Positions 7,995 to 13,652 of a stretch of 13,652 nucleotides of DNA are shown one piece after another. Each line of letters begins with the position of its first letter. The stretch's first letter is position 1. Below the pieces are notes generated by a model, which saw nothing but the letters and a program-made list of their open reading frames with translations, was not told where the DNA came from and did not search any database. The DNA is taken from contig MEEC01000045.1 in the NCBI GenBank assembly GCA_001724315.1, positions 1-13,652 on the forward strand. The letters run 5' to 3'. The stretch comes from Lautropia sp. SCN 70-15. Its GTDB lineage: Bacteria > Pseudomonadota > Gammaproteobacteria > Burkholderiales > Burkholderiaceae_E. Made by a program: the position numbers and the translations under genes.

Positions 7995-8807
7995 GTGCGC
8001 GAAATCACCGGCCACACCCGCATCTACGGCATCCTCGCCGACCCCATTCACCATGTGAAGGCGCCGCAGCTGATGAACCCGGTGTTCGAGGCGCAGGGCT
8101 TCGACGGGGTCATGGTGCCGATCCACGTGAAGCCCGAGGACCTCGGCACGGTGCTGGCCGGGCTGCGCGCGCAGCAGAACTTCGGCGGCTTCGTGGCCAC
8201 CGTCCCGCACAAGCAGGCGATGGTCGCGCACTGCGACGAGCTGACCGACGCGGCCCGCGCGATCGGCGCGGTCAACATCGTGCAGCGCCTGCCCGACGGC
8301 CGGCTGCGCGGCGGCATGCTCGACGGCGACGGCTTCGTGGCCGGCCTGCGCAGCCACGGCATCGAGCCGGCGGGCCGCAGCGCCTACCTGGCCGGAGCGG
8401 GCGGCGCGGCCAGCGCGATCGCCTGGGCGCTGGCGGTGGCCGGCGTGTCGCGGCTCACCGTCTGGAACCGCACCGCCTCGAAGGCGCGCGAACTGCTCGA
8501 GCGGGTGGCGCAGGCCCGACCGGGCCTCGAGACCGCGGTCGGCTCGGCCGACCCCTCCGGCCACGACCTGGTCGTCAATGCCACCTCGCTGGGCCTGCGC
8601 GAGGACGACCCGCTGCCCTTCGACGCAGCCAGGCTGCAGCCCGGCCAGACGGTCGCCGAGATCATCATGCAGCCCGAGGAGACCGCGCTGCTGAAGGCCG
8701 CGAAGGCACGCGACTGCCGGATCCAGTACGGCAAGCCGATGCTGGCCTGCCAGATCGAGCTGATGGCCGCCTTCATGGGCGCGCCGATCGTTCCGGGCCG
8801 CGGCTGA
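7995..8807 (+). CDS. Shikimate/quinate dehydrogenase-like protein (AroE superfamily, divergent)
   Basis: This 270-residue protein starts at a GTG (7995) giving MREITGHTRIYGILADP. An in-frame ATG at 7953 would add 14 residues unlike the family. It has the two-domain AroE layout: catalytic Lys73 (ATVPHK), Asn94 (GAVNIV), Asp110 (LDGDGF), an NADP-binding GAGGAASA loop (133-140) with NRT (158-160), NATSLG (195-200) and Gln253 (GKPMLACQ). AroE enzymes reduce 3-dehydroshikimate reversibly. The usual carboxylate-binding HSKSP motif is HVKAP here (Val21 and Ala23 replace the two serines), and NTD reads MLD, so the substrate may differ. It follows acr3 by 57 bp and precedes a GMC flavoprotein by 14 bp, a likely two-gene unit. 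Confidence 0.85.
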   Translation: MREITGHTRIYGILADPIHHVKAPQLMNPVFEAQGFDGVMVPIHVKPEDLGTVLAGLRAQQNFGGFVATVPHKQAMVAHCDELTDAARAIGAVNIVQRLPDGRLRGGMLDGDGFVAGLRSHGIEPAGRSAYLAGAGGAASAIAWALAVAGVSRLTVWNRTASKARELLERVAQARPGLETAVGSADPSGHDLVVNATSLGLREDDPLPFDAARLQPGQTVAEIIMQPEETALLKAAKARDCRIQYGKPMLACQIELMAAFMGAPIVPGRG

Positions 8808-8821
8808 ACAAACGAGCACTC

Positions 8822-10420
8822 ATGGACAGCTTCGACTACGTGATCGTCGGCGGCGGCGCCGCCGGCTGCATCCTCGCCAACCGCCTGACCGAGTCCGGGC
8901 GCCACAAGGTGCTGCTGCTCGAAGCGGGCGGCGAGCCCAGGAACTTCTGGATTCCGATCCCGGCCGGCTTCGCCAAGCTGATGCGCGGGCGCGAGTTCAA
9001 CTGGGGCTTCCAGACCGAGCCCGAGGAGAACACGCGCTACCGTGTCATCGCGGTGCCGCGCGGCAGGGGCCTGGGCGGCTCCACGCTGATCAACGGCATG
9101 ATCTACGTGCGCGGCCAGCCCGGCGACTTCGACGCCTGGGAGCAGGCCGGGGCGCGCGGCTGGGGCGCGGCGGCGGTGGAACCGTACTTCCGCAAGCTCG
9201 AGGATTACGCACCCGGCGGACCGAAGCGCGGCCACGGCGGCCCGATGCGGCTGCACCGGGTCAGCGAGCGCTTCCAGATCGCCGACGCCTTCCTGGAGGC
9301 CGCCCAGCAGGACGGCCAGCCGCTGAACGAGGACTACAACGACGAGCGCCAGGACGGCGTCGGCTGGTACCAGGTGCTGCAGCACGGCGGCCGGCGCTGG
9401 AGCACCTACGACGGCTACCTGAAACCCGCGCGCAGCCGCCCGAACCTGAGGATCGAGACCGGCGCGCACGTGCTGCGGGTCGAGCTCGACGGCGCCCGCT
9501 GCACCGGCGTGACCTTTCGGCAGGCCGGCCGCGAGGTCACGGTCCAGGCCGGCATCGAGGTGATCATGGCCGCCGGCAGCGTGCAGACGCCGCAGATCCT
9601 CGAGCTCTCCGGCATCGGCAGCCCCGCGGTGCTGCAGCCGCTGGGACTCCCGGTGCGGCACGCACTCGAAGGCGTGGGCGAGAACTACATCGACCACTTC
9701 TGCACCCGGATGAACTGGCGGCTGAAGGACACGATCACGCTGAACGAGATGGCGCGCGGCTGGCGGCTCGCACGGGCGGTGGCGCAGTACTTCGCCACGC
9801 GCACCGGCATCCTGACCCTGGGCACCGGGCTGGTGCACGGCTTCGTGCGAACCCGGCCCGAACTGGCCACGCCCGACGCGCAGTACTTCTTCATGCACGC
9901 CACCTACGCCAATGCGGCCGAACGCATCCTCGACAAGGTGCCCGGCATGACGATCGGCGTCGCGCAACTGCGGCCGGAGTCGACGGGCAGCATCCACGTC
10001 CGCTCGGCCGATCCGTTCGAAGGCCCTGCGATCCGGCCGAACTTCCTCGCCACCGAGACCGACCGCCAGTGCCTGGTCGACGCGATGAAGATCGCCCGGC
10101 GCATCGTCGGGCAGCCGGCGCTGGCGCCCTACGTGGACCTCGAGACCGCGCCGGGCCCGCAGGTGAAGACCGACGACGAGTGGCTGGAGTTCGGCCGCAT
10201 CAACGGCCAGACCATCTACCACCCGATCGGCACCTGCCGGATGGGCGAGGACGAGCGCGCGGTGGTGGATCCGCGGCTCAAGCTGCGCGGCATCGCGGGC
10301 CTGCGCGTGGCCGATGCCTCGGTGATGCCGTCGATGGTGTCGGGCAACACCCAGGCGGCGGTGATGATGGTGGCCGAAAAGGCGGCCGACCTGATCCTGG
10401 AAGACGCGCGAAGCGCCTGA
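8822..10420 (+). CDS. GMC-family FAD-dependent oxidoreductase
   Basis: The 532-residue protein begins MDSFDYVIVGGGAAGC, the FAD dinucleotide-binding motif (GGGAAG 10-15), followed by LLLEAGG. It has the GMC signatures GRGLGGSTLINGMIYVRG and GSVQTPQILELSGIG and the C-terminal active site, with His467 in YHPIGTCRM and Asn509 in VSGNTQAAVMM. These residues abstract the proton and hold the alcohol or aldehyde in choline dehydrogenase, alcohol dehydrogenase and related enzymes. No export signal is present, so it is cytoplasmic or peripherally membrane-bound, passing electrons to a quinone or other acceptor. The length is normal. It lies 14 bp after the AroE-like gene, and both may process the same hydroxylated compound. 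The substrate cannot be read from sequence. The start has only a weak ACGAGC ribosome site. Confidence 0.93.
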   Translation: MDSFDYVIVGGGAAGCILANRLTESGRHKVLLLEAGGEPRNFWIPIPAGFAKLMRGREFNWGFQTEPEENTRYRVIAVPRGRGLGGSTLINGMIYVRGQPGDFDAWEQAGARGWGAAAVEPYFRKLEDYAPGGPKRGHGGPMRLHRVSERFQIADAFLEAAQQDGQPLNEDYNDERQDGVGWYQVLQHGGRRWSTYDGYLKPARSRPNLRIETGAHVLRVELDGARCTGVTFRQAGREVTVQAGIEVIMAAGSVQTPQILELSGIGSPAVLQPLGLPVRHALEGVGENYIDHFCTRMNWRLKDTITLNEMARGWRLARAVAQYFATRTGILTLGTGLVHGFVRTRPELATPDAQYFFMHATYANAAERILDKVPGMTIGVAQLRPESTGSIHVRSADPFEGPAIRPNFLATETDRQCLVDAMKIARRIVGQPALAPYVDLETAPGPQVKTDDEWLEFGRINGQTIYHPIGTCRMGEDERAVVDPRLKLRGIAGLRVADASVMPSMVSGNTQAAVMMVAEKAADLILEDARSA

Positions 10421-10463
10421 GCGCGTGCGGCGCCGTCCCTCCGACCGTTCCGTCTCGCCAGGC

Positions 10464-11147
10464 TCAGTCCCGGCGCCGCAGCAATCTCACCAGCATCGGC
10501 CGCGTGAACCGCGCCCCGTCCGGCCCGCAGTGCGGCTCGAACTCGGCGCGCACTTCGGCGAGCTTCGCGTCGTCGATGCGATGGTCGGCGAAGGTCGGGC
10601 GCATCATCCGCTGCTCGAAATCGGCGAAGTCGCGGTAGCTCACCGGCATCTCGAATCGGCGCTCCGCGACCTGCTCCCACGCACCTGTGCGCAGCGCCTC
10701 GTCGAGCGCGGCCTGGGCCGCCGCGCGCACCGTGCCCTCGTCGTTGAACAGCCGGACGATCTCGTTCAGCGCGCCGGCGTACACCGGCTCGGAGGAATAG
10801 AGATGGCCGCCCGGACGCAGCACCCGCGCGACCTCGCCCAGGGCCCGGGCCATCGAGGCCATGGGCACGTGGTGCAGCGACTTCAGCATCAACGCCAGAT
10901 CGAAGCTCGCGTCCGGAAACGGGATCGCCTCGGCGCCCGCGGCCACGAAGCGCAGGCGCTCGCGCGGGGCAGCCAGGTTCTTCGCGTGCTGCCGCGCATC
11001 CACCTCGAGGCCGGTGACCTGCGCGTCGTGATAGCGATCGAGCAGCTGCCGGGCGAGACGTGCGGCGCCGCATCCCAGCTCGATGATGTCCTGGCCGGCC
11101 AGCGGCACCAGGTCGGCGAGCACGGAGAGTTCGTCGGTGACGATCAT
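10464..11147 (-). CDS. Class I SAM-dependent methyltransferase
   Basis: The 227-residue protein shows the Rossmann methyltransferase order. Motif I is IIELGCGAARLA (21-32), then the acidic end of strand 2, GLEVDARQ (46-53), and motif II/III, GAEAIPFPDASFDLALM (71-87). LKSLHHVP (88-95) and RVLRPGGHLYSSEP (108-121) follow. The second glycine of the usual GCGxG is Ala here (GCGAA), which is tolerated in several families. The C-terminal ~100 residues are an unassigned helical substrate domain. It lacks the cysteine set of arsenite methyltransferases, so it is not an ArsM. ATG at 11145-11147 lies 8 bp after the stop of the 102-residue gene, so the two are surely co-transcribed. The substrate is unknown. 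Its 3' end is convergent with the GMC gene (43 bp gap). Confidence 0.9.
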   Translation of the reverse strand: MIVTDELSVLADLVPLAGQDIIELGCGAARLARQLLDRYHDAQVTGLEVDARQHAKNLAAPRERLRFVAAGAEAIPFPDASFDLALMLKSLHHVPMASMARALGEVARVLRPGGHLYSSEPVYAGALNEIVRLFNDEGTVRAAAQAALDEALRTGAWEQVAERRFEMPVSYRDFADFEQRMMRPTFADHRIDDAKLAEVRAEFEPHCGPDGARFTRPMLVRLLRRRD

Positions 11148-11155
11148 GGCGCGAT

Positions 11156-11464
11156 TCAGGATCGCCCCTGCCGGCGCAGCACCGCGTGCTGCTTGGTAGG
11201 CGCCGAATCGCCCACGTCGACTTCCCCGATCAGGCCGTCGAGCGCCAGGATGATCCGCCTGAGCAATTCGCTGCCGTCGCCGCCGCCCGGCATTCCTTCC
11301 TCGGTGGCGACCTCGACCTCGGATGCGTCGTACTCCCACAGCCTGAGGATCTCGATCTTCTGCTCCCTGGACAGGGCATGGTGCTGCGCGACCGCCTCCG
11401 GCGAGGCGAAGACCGCGGCCGGGTCCCGCAGCGCGGCTTCCATATCGATCGGTTCGCTGTTCAC
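11156..11464 (-). CDS. Conserved-looking 102-residue protein of unknown function
   Basis: This gene begins at a GTG (11462-11464) with a strong ribosome site, GGAGG at 4 nt spacing, giving VNSEPIDMEAALRDPAAVFA. An ATG at codon 8 is an alternative start. The protein is acidic in its middle. It contains LSREQKIEILRLWEYDASEV (31-50), an amphipathic helical segment, then EEGMPGGGDGSELLRR, LILALDGLIG-like hydrophobic turns (71-80) and a basic tail. It has no cysteine, no membrane segment and no signal peptide. I recognise the LSREQKIEILRxWEYD pattern as recurring in proteobacterial hypothetical proteins but know no function. It sits between an SQR-like flavoprotein (158 bp upstream) and a methyltransferase (8 bp downstream), all on the minus strand. 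Confidence 0.8.
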   Translation of the reverse strand: MNSEPIDMEAALRDPAAVFASPEAVAQHHALSREQKIEILRLWEYDASEVEVATEEGMPGGGDGSELLRRIILALDGLIGEVDVGDSAPTKQHAVLRRQGRS

Positions 11465-11517
11465 GTTGCCTCCGTGGATTTCATGACCTGCCTCGGATCG
11501 GTTCTGTCCCAGGCCAC

Positions 11518-11535
11518 GCCAGGGTAAACCCTGGC
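11518..11535. repeat. Perfect 7-bp inverted repeat with 4-nt loop
   Basis: GCCAGGG (11518-11524), TAAA loop, CCCTGGC (11529-11535). The stem is GC-rich and perfect, in the gap between the SQR-like gene and the 102-residue gene. No T tract follows on either strand, so it is not a standard intrinsic terminator. It could be an mRNA-processing or stabilising hairpin, or a protein-binding site separating expression of the two genes. Confidence 0.6.
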
Positions 11536-11622
11536 TCCGATTGCGCACTGGACATCCTGAATGAGGCGTGTCTACTTCCTTCTGCCCGATGCCCGAGCAC
11601 GTCGAGCGGCGGGACATCCAGT

Positions 11623-12762
11623 TCAGCGATACTGCCTCAGGTACTTCCACTCGAAGCCGCGCTTGGCCCAGTGGAAGAGCCGCAGCGGCGGCAGCAGCAG
11701 GTTCTTCTGCGGCGTGCGCCAGACCAGCGTGCCCTGGTCGATCGAGTCCACGATGCACATCAGCTCGACCTGGAAGGTTTCGCTCGACGGCTTGCCGGCC
11801 AGGTCGCCCAGCAGATTGGCAGCCGCCGCGGTGGCCTGAAGGTCGGCCATGTGCGCCTGCTTGGGCATCCAGTCCGGCCCCGGGAAGCTGCCCGAATCGC
11901 CGGCCACGTAGACCTTGTCGAATCCGGGCACGCGGCAGTGCGCGTCGGCCTGTATGAGCCCGCCGGCCGAGCGCGGCAGCTCGGTGGCGTCGAACCAGGC
12001 GTTGCCGGTCATGCCCGGCATGAACAGGATCAGTTCGGCGGAAAACTCGCCGCCCTCGGTGACCACCTTGTCCGCCTCGAAGCGCTGCATCTTGTGGCCG
12101 AGGTGGGTGCGGATGCCGCGCCGCGCCATCTCGGCAAGCAGGAACTTCACCGCCTTCGGGCCCAGTCGGTTGCCGGGCTCCTTCGACGGATTGAAGAACA
12201 CCAGCTCGAAGCGATCGCGCCGGCCTTCGCGCCGCAGCTGCTGGTCGATGCCGAACAGGAACTCGAACATCGGCCCGCCGCGCATCGCGCTGGGCTCGTT
12301 CGGGTTGCCGGCGAAGCCGACCGCGATCGTGCCGCCCTGCAACTCCCGGAGCCGGTCGCGGATCTTCTCGGCCGCCGCGATGCCTTCGCAGGGCGTGATC
12401 GCGTGCTCGATGCCCGGCAGCTTCTTGATGAAGCGGCCGCCGGTGGCGATGACCAGCGCGTCGTTGGCCAGGTCGCCCGCGGTGGTCTTCACCATGCGGC
12501 CGCCGTCGGCCAGGCCGGTGACTTCGGCGGCATGAAATCGCACCCCTTGCCGCTTCAGGAAGCCGTCGAGGGGAATGACGAGGTCTTCGCGCTTGCGCAG
12601 CCCGCTTGGAATCCAGATGATTCCGGGCAGGTAGTGCAACTCTGCGCGCGGCGCGACCAGCGTGATCTCGACCCCGGGATCGCGCTTGCGCAGCTCCCGG
12701 ATCGTGGACAGGCCAGCGAAGCCTGCGCCCAGGATGGCGATGCTGGCGGGGCGATTGCTCAT
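11623..12762 (-). CDS. SQR/FCSD-like FAD-dependent oxidoreductase
   Basis: The 379-residue protein reads from ATG 12760-12762 (MSNRPASIAILGAGFAGL, with GAAGG close upstream). An ATG 6 codons further up and one 12 codons up lack ribosome sites. It has FAD motif GAGFAG (12-17), LVIATGG (103-109) and KVYVAGDSGSFPGPDW (283-298), as in sulfide:quinone oxidoreductases (SQR) and flavocytochrome c sulfide dehydrogenases. The C-terminal amphipathic region (350-379, rich in Leu, Trp, Arg) suits membrane attachment and quinone access. Cys125 (ITPCEG) and Cys336 (ELMCIVD) align by eye with two SQR cysteines. The third, in the loop near 152-163 (GNPNEPSAMRGG), is absent, so true sulfide oxidation with a Cys-Cys bridge is doubtful. 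It leads a minus-strand group with the 102-residue protein and the methyltransferase. Confidence 0.85.
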   Translation of the reverse strand: MSNRPASIAILGAGFAGLSTIRELRKRDPGVEITLVAPRAELHYLPGIIWIPSGLRKREDLVIPLDGFLKRQGVRFHAAEVTGLADGGRMVKTTAGDLANDALVIATGGRFIKKLPGIEHAITPCEGIAAAEKIRDRLRELQGGTIAVGFAGNPNEPSAMRGGPMFEFLFGIDQQLRREGRRDRFELVFFNPSKEPGNRLGPKAVKFLLAEMARRGIRTHLGHKMQRFEADKVVTEGGEFSAELILFMPGMTGNAWFDATELPRSAGGLIQADAHCRVPGFDKVYVAGDSGSFPGPDWMPKQAHMADLQATAAAANLLGDLAGKPSSETFQVELMCIVDSIDQGTLVWRTPQKNLLLPPLRLFHWAKRGFEWKYLRQYR

Positions 12763-12817
12763 GGGCCTTCGGTTCTCCATGGGGCAGGAATGACACAATG
12801 ACGGCCTTCCGGTCGTG

Positions 12818-12862
12818 CCGGCACAGCGCCGTCGGCGCAGGCGTCATTCTGCGCCGTGCCGG
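12818..12862. repeat. Imperfect inverted repeat in divergent intergenic region
   Basis: CCGGCAC (12818-12824) pairs with GTGCCGG (12856-12862). After one mismatch, GCGC (12826-12829) pairs with GCGC (12851-12854), leaving a 21-nt loop. It overlaps a 10-bp palindrome, GTGCCGGCAC (12815-12824). It lies in the 148-bp gap between the divergent SQR-like and DUF1615 genes, where an operator or leader hairpin is plausible. In a 70% GC region a chance match is also possible. No clear -35/-10 pair is seen. Confidence 0.35.
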
Positions 12863-12910
12863 CCCGCCCGAGTGCTTCCCGCCGTGCTTGCGTTTGCGCG
12901 ATTCCTGCCC

Positions 12911-13652
12911 ATGATCACGAAACCCCTCAATGCCGCATCGCGATCGCTCGCCTGGCTGGCGGTGTCGGCGGCCGCGCTGCTCGCGGGCTGCGCGATCGAC
13001 CAGCGCCTGCCCGAGCCGGTGCCGCCGCGCCCCGAGGAAGTCCGCGCGCTGATCGCGAACCTGATGCCGGCCTCGGTCGGCGACCGCGCCGGCTGGGCCA
13101 CCGACGTCTACGCGGCGCTGACCAGTCTCGGAATCCCCGCCAGCCTTCCGAACATCTGCGCGGTGCTGGCGATCACCGAACAGGAATCGAGCTAGCGCGC
13201 CGATCCGGCGGTGCCGAACCTGGGCCGGATCGCACGCGAGGAGATCGACCGCCGCGCCGATCGCATCGGCATCCCGAAGTTCGCGGTGAACGCCGCGCTC
13301 GGGCTCTCGTCTCCCACGGGCAAGAGCTATGCGGAGCGGATCGCCGCGGCCCGGACCGAGAAGGAACTGAGCCGCGTCTTCGAGGACTTCATCGACATGG
13401 CGCCAATGGGCAAGCGGCTCTTCGGCAGCTGGAACCCGGTGCGCACCGGCGGCCCGATGCAGGTGAGCATCGCCTTCGCCGAGCAGCACGCGGGCGCGCG
13501 CGGCTATCCCTACCCGCTGACCGGATCGATCCGCGACGAGGTCTTCACCCGGCGCGGCGGGCTGTATTTCGGCACCGCCCACTTGCTCGACTATCCCGCC
13601 GCCTACGACAGCCACCGCTACCGCTTCGCGGACTTCAACGCCGGCCGCTACG
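12911..13652 (+). pseudogene. DUF1615-family lipoprotein gene interrupted by an amber codon; 3' end beyond window
   Basis: ATG at 12911 starts a lipoprotein signal: a hydrophobic stretch at 12-24, then lipobox LAGC with Cys27. The family-like segment SVGDRAGWATDVYAAL (55-70) and ICAVLAITEQESS (82-94) follow, then TAG at 13193-13195. The same frame continues without a stop to the window end (152 more codons), with clear family sequence: RADPAVPNLGRIAREEIDRR, MGKRLFGSWNPVRTGGPMQV, RRGGLYFGTAHLLDYP and YRFADFNAGRY. Relatives have an aromatic residue at the stop position, so one base change (for example TAC to TAG) explains it. The EQES stretch just before the stop resembles the catalytic Glu-Ser of lytic transglycosylases (inference). 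An in-frame GTG at 13211 could restart translation but without the signal peptide. It may be a true pseudogene, a sequencing error, or read through by suppression. Confidence 0.8.

Noticed and set aside
8384..10222. A 612-codon minus-strand frame opposite the GMC gene
   Set aside because: Mirror of the GMC coding strand with antisense-type composition and no motif.
10421..10463. Possible terminator in the convergent gap (GGCGCCG near 10429 with CGGCGCC near 10471)
   Set aside because: The loop is about 35 nt and there is no T tract; short GC repeats like this are expected by chance here.
10464..11147. Methyltransferase considered as ArsM because of the nearby arsenic genes
   Set aside because: It lacks the conserved ArsM cysteines and belongs to a different operon on the opposite strand.

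Overview
The window is about 70% GC. Its genes are close-packed, with strong GC bias at third codon positions and proteobacterial gene content: a DUF1615 lipoprotein, a MauG-like di-haem protein, an FAH-family protein, and an ArsI/ACR3 arsenic operon. A betaproteobacterium of the Burkholderiales type is the best guess. That is inference from composition and family resemblance only.

Layout: (1) 1-2781, plus: the 3' part of a large BTAD/ATPase/TPR transcriptional activator, cut by the window edge. (2) 2810-6208, minus: five genes in transcription order. These are a small GIY-YIG-like protein, a MauG-like di-haem c-type cytochrome (peroxidase family), a YbaK-type deacylase joined to it by an ATGA overlap, an FAH-family hydrolase/isomerase, and an ABM-like small protein. 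(3) 6245-10420, plus: an ars promoter/operator fused to the last 50 codons of a deleted arsR, then arsI and acr3, followed by a divergent shikimate-dehydrogenase-like enzyme and a GMC flavoprotein. (4) 10464-12762, minus: an SQR/FCSD-like FAD oxidoreductase, a 102-residue conserved-looking protein of unknown function, and a SAM methyltransferase. (5) 12911-13652, plus: a DUF1615 lipoprotein gene interrupted by one amber codon and cut by the window end.

The arsenic genes make the clearest functional unit. ArsI should break the C-As bond of trivalent methylarsenicals to give arsenite, and Acr3 should export it. The local repressor is destroyed, so the pair is either deregulated or controlled by an ArsR encoded elsewhere. 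No arsenate reductase and no ArsM are present.

The other genes look like ordinary metabolic or redox functions. I found no CRISPR array, rRNA, tRNA, insertion sequence or phage gene, and no stretch over 300 bp without a gene. I did not find a convincing new multi-gene system. The points most worth checking are the arsR deletion, the amber codon in DUF1615, the SQR-like protein lacking one redox cysteine together with its two partner genes, and the altered substrate pocket of the AroE-like enzyme.
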